A stretch of DNA of 7,599 nucleotides from Citricoccus sp. WCRC_4. GTDB taxonomy: Bacteria; Actinomycetota; Actinomycetes; Actinomycetales; Micrococcaceae. The notes under the pieces are model-generated. The model did no database searches. It saw only the letters and a list, made by a program, of their open reading frames with translations, and was not told where the DNA came from. Every line of letters begins with the position of its first letter. The stretch's first letter is position 1. Shown here one piece after another: positions 1 through 5,407 of the stretch. The DNA lies in the NCBI GenBank assembly GCA_026645375.1, contig JAPFFX010000013.1, forward strand, positions 1 through 7,599, in the 5' to 3' direction. Made by a program: the position numbers and the translations under genes.

Positions 1-20
1 GGGGATAGCTCCGTGACCAC
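1..20 (-). CDS. Possible 5' end of a divergent gene running off the left edge (thiL by synteny)
   Basis: A minus-strand frame is open to the left edge and could start at a GTG at 20-18, reading V-V-T-E-L-S before it is cut off. An AGGA at 32-29 lies 8 nt upstream and could be a Shine-Dalgarno sequence. Alternatively the hexamer TAGGAT at 33-28 fits the actinobacterial -10 pattern TANNNT and would give a leaderless mRNA. In related actinobacteria the thiamine-monophosphate kinase gene thiL often sits next to the DUF3515/ddl pair, and ThiL proteins commonly begin with a short V-x-E-L-type segment, which is compatible. Only six codons are visible, so the identity is inference from gene order and the start itself is uncertain. 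An in-frame ATG at 158-156 is a longer alternative, but the intervening translation resembles nothing I recognise. Confidence 0.3.
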
Positions 21-107
21 ACCGGTGATCCTACCCGGAGTCGTCACCACCACCGGTGTCAGGAGTGCGTGGTCGACCGCCTGCGGGGAGCGTTGCCGGA
101 CCGCCAC

Positions 108-145
108 CCGGGCGTGGCCATGCCCGGCCGTGGAGACCGGGCCGG
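108..145. repeat. Two overlapping, mutually exclusive hairpins
   Basis: CCGGGC (108-113) pairs with GCCCGG (122-127). The stem extends inward by one G-U and one A-U pair to close a GGCC tetraloop. CCGGCC (124-129) pairs with GGCCGG (140-145) around a 10-nt loop. The two stems share 124-127, so only one can form at a time. Neither is followed by a T-run on either strand. They could be a weak terminator, a leader structure, or chance pairing in GC-rich DNA. Confidence 0.3.
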
Positions 146-321
146 AAGGGTACCCCATGGTCTCGGCGGCACGGCGCACAGGGTGAGACAAGGGAGTCCT
201 CCGCGATCGGGCTGGGTCGGCATTTCGGTGGAGAGCGCACACCTGGGGACCCTGCCCGGGACGACCCCCTTCTTCCGCGGCGCTGAGGACCATGCTACGC
301 CACGCTCACGGTCGGCCGTCG

Positions 322-333
322 TAGGCTGGGTGG
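322..333 (+). promoter_or_regulatory. Candidate -10 of the DUF3515 gene (leaderless geometry)
   Basis: TAGGCT at 322-327 fits the actinobacterial -10 pattern TANNNT. It ends 6 nt before the ATG at 334, which is the spacing expected if transcription starts at the A of the start codon. No good -35 hexamer is seen at the usual distance. There is no properly spaced Shine-Dalgarno sequence, which is compatible with a leaderless mRNA. Confidence 0.3.
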
Positions 334-936
334 ATGCTTTCGCGCGGTGTTGACTCCGAGGTTTCCGTCCGATCCGCTGGTTCCGGCGTCCCGGTACACG
401 CCGGACGCGCCGGTCATCGGGGGGGCCGGCCGCACGCCGCCGCCGGGCGCAGGATGGCCGCGTTCGGCGTGGGGATGGTGGGGGCCGGTCTCCTGGTGAC
501 CGGTTGCGCCGCGCCGGTCGCCGACGTCGAACCAGCCCCGGAGGCCGCCGACCCGGTGTGCGCCGAGGCCATGGTGGCCCTGCCGGACGCAGTGGCCGGC
601 CTGGACCGGCGCGAGACGGACAGCCAGGCCACGGCGGCCTGGGGCGAGCCCTCGGCCGTCATCCTGCGCTGCGGGGTCCCGACCCCCGGGCCCACGACCG
701 AACACTGCGTGACCGCCAACGGGGTGGACTGGGTGACGCGGGACGACGGCGAGTTCTGGACGCTCACGACCTACGGACGTACGCCGGCGGTCGAGGTGTT
801 GTTCGACGACACCCGGGCCGCCTCGAGCTCGGTCATGGTGGACCTGGCCCCGGCCGTCTCGAGGATCCCGGCGACCGGCGGCTGCACCTCGGCCCCCGCG
901 GAGACCATCCCGGCGACGCCCGGGCCGACCGGGTAG
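334..936 (+). CDS. DUF3515 family lipoprotein
   Basis: This is a predicted secreted lipoprotein of unknown function. From the ATG at 334 it has 200 residues. A hydrophobic segment (about 42-56) ends in the lipobox V-T-G-C with the lipidated Cys at 58, so the mature protein should be anchored on the outer face of the membrane. The mature part shows the DUF3515 pattern: A-T-A-A-W-G-E-P (99-106), L-R-C-G-V-P (111-116), N-G-V-D-W (129-133) and T-T-Y-G-R (145-149). Four further cysteines (76, 113, 125, 184) could form two disulfides. The start is uncertain. The first 40 residues form a long, Arg-rich, low-complexity n-region with a lower GC third-position content than the rest. A second in-frame ATG at 454 would give a 160-residue protein, but it would lose the positive charges before the signal peptide and it also lacks a spaced Shine-Dalgarno sequence. 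The family commonly neighbours ddl in actinobacteria, so an envelope-related role is plausible but only inferred. Confidence 0.85.
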   Translation: MLSRGVDSEVSVRSAGSGVPVHAGRAGHRGGRPHAAAGRRMAAFGVGMVGAGLLVTGCAAPVADVEPAPEAADPVCAEAMVALPDAVAGLDRRETDSQATAAWGEPSAVILRCGVPTPGPTTEHCVTANGVDWVTRDDGEFWTLTTYGRTPAVEVLFDDTRAASSSVMVDLAPAVSRIPATGGCTSAPAETIPATPGPTG

Positions 937-957
937 CGCTGTCCGGCGTTCCCGCTA
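934..957. repeat. Inverted repeat containing both convergent stop codons
   Basis: TAGCG (934-938) and CGCTA (953-957) are inverted copies with 14 nt between them. The lipoprotein stop TAG (934-936) and the ddl stop TAG (957-955) form the mirrored outer triplets. The whole convergent gap is 18 bp and contains no T-run. The stem is too short to be called a terminator with confidence. Confidence 0.25.
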
Positions 958-2130
958 GTGCAGGCCGGTCCCACGCTCCACGGCCAGGGTGATGAGTTCG
1001 TCGATGAGCTCACGGTAGCTCAGGCCTGAGCGCTCCCACATGGCCGGGTACATGCTGATCGGGGTGAACCCCGGCATCGTGTTGATCTCGTTGATCACGA
1101 ACCGCCCGTCCGGGGTGTAGAAGAAGTCGACGCGGGACAGGCCCTCCGCGTCCACGGCCTCGAAGGCCCGCACGGCCAGGTCCTGGACCTCGGCGATGGC
1201 GGCCTCCGGCAGGTCCGCCGGACAGGACAGGTCGGCCGCGGTGTCGTCCTGGTACTTGGCCTGGAAGTCGTAGAACTCGTGCTGCTGGGCCCCGGCGTGC
1301 ACCACGATCTCGCCCGGCAGGGAGGCCCGCGGACGGTCCGTGCCGTGGCCGTCCAGTACGGCGCACTCGATCTCCCGGCCGGTGATCCCGGCCTCGACGA
1401 CGACCTTGGGGTCCAGCTCCCGGGCCACCCCGACGGCAGTGCGCAGGCCCTCGCGGTCGGTCACCCGGCTGATCCCCATCGACGACCCGGCGCGGGCCGG
1501 CTTGACGAACAGCGGGTAGCCCAGGGCCTCGGCCCGGTCCAGGGCCTGCTCCGAGGCGGTCAGCCACTGCCGGTCCGTGATGGTCTCCCAGGGTCCCACC
1601 GCGAGTCCGGCGGCCTGGAAGGCGATCTTCATGAAGTGCTTGTCCATCCCCACGGCGGAGGCGAGCACGCCGGGGCCCACGTAGGGCACGTTGGCCATCT
1701 CCAGCATGCCCTGCAGGGTCCCGTCCTCACCGAAGGGGCCGTGGAGCAGGGGGAACACCACGTCGATGGGACCGTGGGACTCGGCATCGGTGGCGGAGGT
1801 CAGTTCGTGCCCGCCGTCCGGGGTGGCCCCCAGCACGAGGGGCCGGTCCGGTTCCGGGACGGAGGGCAGCTCGGTGCCGGTCAGGTTCCACTGACCCGTG
1901 TCCGCGGCGACCGCCGACCAGCGGCCCTGCGTGGTGATGCCCACGGGCACCACCTCGTACTTCTCGGGGTCCATGGCGTTCAGGACGCCGGCCGCCGTGA
2001 TGCAGCTGATGGGGTGCTCGGAGGAGCGGCCGCCGAACAACACGAGCACGCGCAACCGGCCGTCCCGGCCGGAGCCCGGGCAGCGCTTGTCTTCGACGCT
2101 GCCGGGACGGGTGGCTGGTTCCGGGGTCAA
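955..2130 (-). CDS. ddl: D-alanine--D-alanine ligase
   Basis: This cytoplasmic ATP-grasp enzyme joins two D-alanines for the peptidoglycan stem peptide. The 391 residues contain the family motifs in order: G-G-R-S-S-E-H (33-39), H-G-P-F-G-E-D-G (130-137), V-K-P-A-R-A-G-S-S-M-G (209-219, ATP binding), the omega-loop A-K-Y (291-293), V-D-F-F (334-337) and I-N-E-I-N-T-M-P-G-F-T (346-356, metal and substrate binding). The Tyr of A-K-Y is the residue found in D-Ala-D-Ala ligases, whereas vancomycin-resistance D-Ala-D-Lac ligases have His there, so the ordinary product is expected. The start is a TTG at 2130-2128. It overlaps the gpsA stop as TTGA and is preceded by GGAAGGA (2142-2136) at 5 nt, so translation is probably coupled. 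A start at Leu26 or Val28 is possible but less well supported. This is the last gene of the minus-strand run and converges on the lipoprotein gene. Confidence 0.96.
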   Translation of the reverse strand: MTPEPATRPGSVEDKRCPGSGRDGRLRVLVLFGGRSSEHPISCITAAGVLNAMDPEKYEVVPVGITTQGRWSAVAADTGQWNLTGTELPSVPEPDRPLVLGATPDGGHELTSATDAESHGPIDVVFPLLHGPFGEDGTLQGMLEMANVPYVGPGVLASAVGMDKHFMKIAFQAAGLAVGPWETITDRQWLTASEQALDRAEALGYPLFVKPARAGSSMGISRVTDREGLRTAVGVARELDPKVVVEAGITGREIECAVLDGHGTDRPRASLPGEIVVHAGAQQHEFYDFQAKYQDDTAADLSCPADLPEAAIAEVQDLAVRAFEAVDAEGLSRVDFFYTPDGRFVINEINTMPGFTPISMYPAMWERSGLSYRELIDELITLAVERGTGLH

Positions 2131-3233
2131 TGTCGTCCTTCCGGTTTGAGGTCGCGGGCCAGCAGGAGCCCCGCGAGGGTGTCGACGTCGAGTCTGCCAG
2201 CGATGACCGCGTTGATCGCCTCGCTGATGGGCATCTCCACGCCGTGTCGGCGCGCGAGGTCCACCACGGCCGAGACCGACTTCATGCCCTCGGCGGTCTG
2301 GCGCAGCTGGGCCGTGGTGGCCGAGACGTCGAGCCCCTGGCCGAGGAGCCGCCCGGCGCTGCGGTTGCGGGACAGGGGCGAGGCGCAGGTGGCCACCAGG
2401 TCTCCCAGCCCGGCCAGTCCGGACAGGGTCTCGGCCCGGCCGCCGAGCCGCACGGCCAGGCGCGAGGTCTCCGCCAGTCCGCGAGTGATGATCGAGGCCT
2501 TCGAGTTGTCTCCCAGGCCCTGTCCGTCACAGATGCCGACCGCCAGGGCGATCACGTTCTTGACGACCCCGCAGATCTCCACGCCGACCACGTCAGTGTT
2601 CGTGTACGGCCGGAAGTAGGGGCCGTAGACCCGTTCGGCGACCCAGGCCGCGGTCTCGGGTGAGGCCGAGGCGACGACGGTCGCGGTCGGCTCCTCGCGC
2701 GCGATCTCGAGGGCCAGGTTCGGTCCCGAGACCACGGCGAACAGGTCCGCCGCCAGGCCGAGCCCCTCGGCACACAGCTCGCTCATCCGCGCGTCGGAGC
2801 CGCGCTCCAGCCCCTTCACGAGGGAGACCACGACGGCGTCCGGGGCCAGGTGCGCGCGGATCTCGGGCAGGTGCCCGCGGACCTCCTGGGCGGGGATGGC
2901 CAGCACGACCATCCCGGCGCCCGCCACGGCCGCGGCGAGGTCCGTGGTCGCGCTCAGCGCCTCCGGCAGGTCGATGTCCGGCAGGTAGTCCGGGTTGCGG
3001 TGACCGGCGTTGATGCCGGCGGCCACGTCCGGGCGGCGCGCCCAGAGCACGATCTCCGGATCGGTGACACCGCGCTCGGCGGCGCTGTCGGCCAGCACCT
3101 TGGCGAAGGTGGTCCCCCAGCTGCCGGCACCGACGACGGCGATCCGTTCACTGCGGGGGCTCTCGGGTGCCGGGCCTGCTGAGGCCCGGTCCGCCGCGGC
3201 CGGGAGCCCGCCCGGCGTACCGGGACCCGTCAT
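2127..3233 (-). CDS. gpsA: Glycerol-3-phosphate dehydrogenase [NAD(P)+]
   Basis: GpsA reduces dihydroxyacetone phosphate to sn-glycerol-3-phosphate, the backbone of phospholipids, in the cytoplasm. The 368-residue protein has the N-terminal Rossmann motif G-A-G-S-W-G (35-40), S-L-V-K-G-L-E (137-143), S-G-P-N-L-A-L-E-I (169-177), the catalytic-lysine segment C-G-V-V-K-N-V-I-A (221-229, Lys225) and L-A-G-L-G-D-L (273-279), with N-R at 290-291. A Pro/Ala-rich extension of about 30 residues precedes the Rossmann fold and makes the protein somewhat longer than the usual 330-340. No later start codon would remove it. The ATG at 3233 overlaps the plsC stop as ATGA. The only purine-rich element upstream (GGGAG, 3249-3245) is 11 nt away, so translation probably depends on coupling to plsC. 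The gene sits directly after an acyltransferase that acts in the same phospholipid pathway. Confidence 0.97.
   Translation of the reverse strand: MTGPGTPGGLPAAADRASAGPAPESPRSERIAVVGAGSWGTTFAKVLADSAAERGVTDPEIVLWARRPDVAAGINAGHRNPDYLPDIDLPEALSATTDLAAAVAGAGMVVLAIPAQEVRGHLPEIRAHLAPDAVVVSLVKGLERGSDARMSELCAEGLGLAADLFAVVSGPNLALEIAREEPTATVVASASPETAAWVAERVYGPYFRPYTNTDVVGVEICGVVKNVIALAVGICDGQGLGDNSKASIITRGLAETSRLAVRLGGRAETLSGLAGLGDLVATCASPLSRNRSAGRLLGQGLDVSATTAQLRQTAEGMKSVSAVVDLARRHGVEMPISEAINAVIAGRLDVDTLAGLLLARDLKPEGRH
2131..2142 (-). promoter_or_regulatory. Ribosome binding site that fixes the ddl TTG start
   Basis: On the minus strand, GGAAGGA (2142-2136) lies 5 nt before the TTG at 2130 and inside the last codons of gpsA. 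The same heptamer precedes leuC at 7504-7498. Confidence 0.7.
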
Positions 3234-3952
3234 GCCTGGACCGTCTCCCGCTGCCCGGTCCGCGGATTCCAGCGCCCCTCGGGTGCCTCGTCCCCGCGCA
3301 GGACCTCCAGCTCGGAGGAGATGGCGGCCATGATGCGTTCACTGGCGGTCTCCAGCACGGCCCGGGTCAGGGCCGAGTCGCGCAAGTCGTCCAGGGACAC
3401 CGGCTTGCCGACGCGGATCCTGCCGGTACGGCGAGGGCGCACGGAGGGCATCTTCGCGGTCCTGGGCAGGACCTCGTGGATGCCCCACTGGGCCACGGGG
3501 ATCACCGGGACCCCGGTCTTCAGGGCGAGCCGGGCCGCACCGGTCTTGGCCTTCATGGGCCACAGGTCGGGGTCGGAGGTCAGCGTGCCCTCGGGGTAGA
3601 TGATGATGGCCCCGCCCTGGGCGAGGACGGCGTCCGCCGCCAGCAGGGAGTCGTTCCCGCCGCGGGATCGGTCGACCGGGATCTGCCGCATGGCGCTGAG
3701 CAGCCCGCCGACCACCGGCAGCTGGAACAGCTCGGACTTCGCCAGGAAGTGCGGGAGGTGCCCCTGCTTGTACACGAAGTGGCCCATGGCCAGCGGGTCC
3801 AGGTTGGAGACGTGGTTGGCGCAGACGATGAAGCCCGAGTCGGGGATGTTCTCGGTGCCCTGCCACTCCTTGGCCATGACGGCGTTGAGTCCGGGACGGA
3901 CCAGGAGGGACGCGGCGAAGTACCCGGCGCGGAGCCCGGCTGGTGCGGTCAA
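3230..3952 (-). CDS. plsC: 1-acyl-sn-glycerol-3-phosphate acyltransferase (PlsC family)
   Basis: This membrane-associated acyltransferase is expected to convert lysophosphatidate to phosphatidate. The 240-residue protein has the catalytic H-X4-D motif in N-H-V-S-N-L-D (46-52, His47 and Asp52), a substrate-binding Y-P-E-G-T segment (119-123) and the downstream G-V-P-V-I-P-V-A block (147-154). The N-terminal stretch (about 9-26) is moderately hydrophobic and may sit on the membrane. The start is a TTG at 3952-3950, with AGGAG (3963-3959) 6 nt upstream and overlapping the murA stop codon. The next Met (residue 26) would delete the usual N-terminal segment before the E-N-I-P motif, so TTG is preferred. 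The gap to murA is 9 nt and the stop overlaps the gpsA start. Together with gpsA it forms a phospholipid-precursor pair. Exact acyl-chain and substrate preference cannot be read from the sequence, and another acylglycerol-phosphate acyltransferase activity is possible. Confidence 0.93.
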   Translation of the reverse strand: MTAPAGLRAGYFAASLLVRPGLNAVMAKEWQGTENIPDSGFIVCANHVSNLDPLAMGHFVYKQGHLPHFLAKSELFQLPVVGGLLSAMRQIPVDRSRGGNDSLLAADAVLAQGGAIIIYPEGTLTSDPDLWPMKAKTGAARLALKTGVPVIPVAQWGIHEVLPRTAKMPSVRPRRTGRIRVGKPVSLDDLRDSALTRAVLETASERIMAAISSELEVLRGDEAPEGRWNPRTGQRETVQA

Positions 3953-3964
3953 GGCAGTCTCCTA
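3953..3964 (-). promoter_or_regulatory. Ribosome binding site that fixes the plsC TTG start
   Basis: On the minus strand, AGGAG at 3963-3959 overlaps the murA TAG stop (3964-3962) and lies 6 nt before the TTG at 3952. The arrangement suggests that ribosomes ending murA re-initiate on plsC. Confidence 0.7.
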
Positions 3965-5290
3965 GCGGCTGGTGCTGCTGAGCTCGACGTCGGCGCCGAG
4001 GCCGGTCAGCTTGTCCATGAACTTCTCGTAGCCCCGGTTGATGATCTCGATGCCGGTGGCCTGCGAGGTCCCCTTCGCGGCCAGGGCCGCGATGAGGTGG
4101 GAGAACCCGCCGCGCAGGTCCGGGATGTCGAAGTCCGCCCCGTGCAGCTCGGTGGGCCCGGAGATCACGGCCGAGTGCAGGAAGTTGCGCTGCCCGAAAC
4201 GGCAGGGCACCGAGCCCAGGCACTCCCGGTGCAACTGGATCGAGGCGCCCATGCGCACCAGCGCGTCGGTGAAGCCGAAGCGGTTCTCGTACACGGTCTC
4301 GTGGACGATCGACACCCCCTCCGCCTGCGTCAGGGCGACCACCAGGGGCTGCTGCCAGTCGGTCATGAACCCCGGGTGGACGTTGGTCTCGAGCACCAGC
4401 GGCTTGAGCGCACCGCCGCCGTGCCAGAAGCGGATGCCCTCGTCGTCCACGTCGAACTCCCCGCCGATCTTCCGGTAGGTGTTCAGGAACGCCGTCAGGT
4501 CACGCTGCATCGCACCCTCGACGTAGATGTCGCCCTGGGTGACCAGTGCGGCGGAGGCCCAGGAGGCGGACTCGTTGCGGTCCGGGATGGCGCGGTGGTT
4601 GAAGCCGGAGAGCTTGCTGACACCCTCGATCCGGATGGTCCGGTCGGTCTGGACGGTGATGATCGCGCCCATCTTCTGCAGGACGGCGATCAGGTCATGC
4701 ACCTCGGGCTCGACGGCGGCTCCCTTGAGCTCAGTGATGCCCTCGGCCTTGACGGCCGTCAGCAGCACCTGCTCGGTGGCCCCCACGGAGGGGTAGGGCA
4801 GTTCCAGCTTGGCCCCGGTCAGCCCCTTGGGCGCGGAGATGTGGATACCGCCGGGGCGCTTCTCCACGACCGCCCCGAAACTGCGGAGCACGGTGAGGTG
4901 GAAGTCGATCGGCCGGTCGCCGATCCGGCAGCCACCGAGGTCCGGGATGAAGGCCTCCCCGATGGAGTGCATCAGGGGCCCGCAGAAGAGGATGGGGATG
5001 CGGGAGTCCCCCGCGTGGGCGTCGATCTCGGAACTGGTGGCGGACTTGGTCTGCGCCGGGTCCATGGTGAGGTCGCCCGAGACCGGGTCCTTGCTGACCT
5101 TCACTCCGTGCACGGAGAGCAGTCCGGTGACGATCTCCACGTCCCGGATCTCGGGGACGTTGCGCAGTACGGACGGCTTGTCGCCCAGCAGTGAGGCCAC
5201 CATGGCCTTCGGCACCAGGTTCTTGGCGCCCCGGACGCTGACGCGTCCCTCGAGCGGCTTGCCGCCGTTGATCGTCAGCAGATTTCCCAT
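3962..5290 (-). CDS. murA: UDP-N-acetylglucosamine 1-carboxyvinyltransferase
   Basis: MurA transfers enolpyruvate from PEP to UDP-GlcNAc, the first committed step of peptidoglycan synthesis, in the cytoplasm. The 442-residue protein shows the family landmarks: R-G-A-K-N (20-24, Lys23), the active-site loop L-G-G-C-R-I-G-D-R-P (118-127) with the catalytic Cys121 that fosfomycin alkylates, H-P-G-F-M-T-D-W-Q (305-313) with the general-base Asp311, and D-L-R-G-G (391-395) with the PEP-binding Arg393. Cys at 121 (not Asp, as in mycobacterial MurA) predicts no intrinsic target-based fosfomycin resistance. The ATG at 5290 gives the usual N-terminus (M-G-N-L-L-T-I-N-G-G). GGAGGA at 5308-5303 is its likely Shine-Dalgarno sequence, although the 12-nt spacing is long. 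The frame is open further upstream to 5383, but that extension covers the structured leader and resembles no MurA. The gene opens a tightly coupled run with plsC, gpsA and ddl and follows leuD after 117 bp. Confidence 0.97.
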   Translation of the reverse strand: MGNLLTINGGKPLEGRVSVRGAKNLVPKAMVASLLGDKPSVLRNVPEIRDVEIVTGLLSVHGVKVSKDPVSGDLTMDPAQTKSATSSEIDAHAGDSRIPILFCGPLMHSIGEAFIPDLGGCRIGDRPIDFHLTVLRSFGAVVEKRPGGIHISAPKGLTGAKLELPYPSVGATEQVLLTAVKAEGITELKGAAVEPEVHDLIAVLQKMGAIITVQTDRTIRIEGVSKLSGFNHRAIPDRNESASWASAALVTQGDIYVEGAMQRDLTAFLNTYRKIGGEFDVDDEGIRFWHGGGALKPLVLETNVHPGFMTDWQQPLVVALTQAEGVSIVHETVYENRFGFTDALVRMGASIQLHRECLGSVPCRFGQRNFLHSAVISGPTELHGADFDIPDLRGGFSHLIAALAAKGTSQATGIEIINRGYEKFMDKLTGLGADVELSSTSR

Positions 5291-5366
5291 AGACAGTGGA
5301 CATCCTCCGTGGCCCGCCGGGTCGGGCCGTAGCTTCGTGATGGATCCACTGGGGTGGTTCGCCCGG

Positions 5367-5386
5367 GGGGCGCGGATCCGCACCCC
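5367..5386 (-). terminator. Candidate terminator hairpin after leuD
   Basis: GGGGTGCG (5386-5379) pairs with CGCGCCCC (5374-5367) around a GATC tetraloop, with one G-U pair. It lies 21 nt past the leuD stop and has no following U-run. It may be part of the larger stem described at 5322-5400 rather than a terminator on its own. Confidence 0.4.
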
Positions 5387-5392
5387 AGCATA
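5387..5392 (-). promoter_or_regulatory. Candidate murA -10 element
   Basis: TATGCT (5392-5387, minus strand) fits the TANNNT -10 pattern and is the best such hexamer in the leuD-murA gap. No good -35 is seen 16-18 bp upstream. It sits inside the 5' arm of the closing stem. If this promoter is used, the murA-specific transcript would lack that arm, and the full stem would form only in read-through RNA from leuCD. Confidence 0.25.
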
Positions 5393-5407
5393 CGGCCCGA
5401 AGAGGGT

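Larger units (their letters stand above)
21..333. other. Non-coding stretch upstream of the DUF3515 gene
   Basis: No convincing gene lies here. The short open frames on both strands are rich in Arg, Pro and Gly, match no family I know, and lack Shine-Dalgarno sequences. No tRNA-like T-loop or cloverleaf is seen. The stretch contains two overlapping GC-rich inverted repeats (108-127 and 124-145). It presumably holds promoters for the lipoprotein gene on the right and for any divergent gene on the left. A TANNNT hexamer at 322-327 is the best -10 candidate for the lipoprotein gene. Confidence 0.6.
5322..5400 (-). other. Structured RNA element between leuD and murA (terminator and/or murA leader)
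   Basis: Read on the minus strand, TCGGGCCGTA (5400-5391) is a perfect 10-bp inverted copy of TACGGCCCGA (5331-5322). Skipping the single base at 5390, the next three bases GCT (5389-5387) pair with AGC (5334-5332), giving 13 pairs around one bulge. This closing stem begins 7 nt after the leuD stop. It encloses an 8-bp hairpin at 5386-5367 (GGGGTGCG / CGCGCCCC with a GATC loop and one G-U pair). The rest of the enclosed segment carries a CCAC/GTGG mini-hairpin at 5357-5346. There is no U-run after any stem, so a classical intrinsic terminator is not shown, although actinobacterial terminators often lack one. The element could instead be a murA 5' leader structure. The pairing is directly visible; its function is inferred. 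Confidence 0.5.

Noticed and set aside
292..324. Ten-codon ORF starting at ATG 292 behind GAGGA
   Set aside because: The Shine-Dalgarno-like GAGGA is too close to the ATG, the peptide has no distinguishing feature, and so short an ORF is easily due to chance.
56..353. Small plus- and minus-strand open frames in the left intergenic stretch
   Set aside because: They have Arg/Pro/Gly-rich translations without known motifs or start signals. Open frames of this size are common by chance in GC-rich DNA.
1279..2619. 446-codon plus-strand open frame opposite ddl and gpsA
   Set aside because: It is the shadow of conserved minus-strand coding sequence, with no ribosome binding site and no recognisable domain.
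3167..5194. 675-codon plus-strand open frame opposite murA, plsC and gpsA
   Set aside because: It is antisense to three well-recognised enzymes. Its translation is rich in Gly, Val, His and Asp, as expected when GC-biased codons are read backwards, and it matches no family I know.
5291..5383. Upstream extension of the murA frame by 31 codons
   Set aside because: The extension overlaps the inverted-repeat region, has no homology to MurA N-termini, and lacks a ribosome binding site. The ATG at 5290 gives the normal N-terminus.
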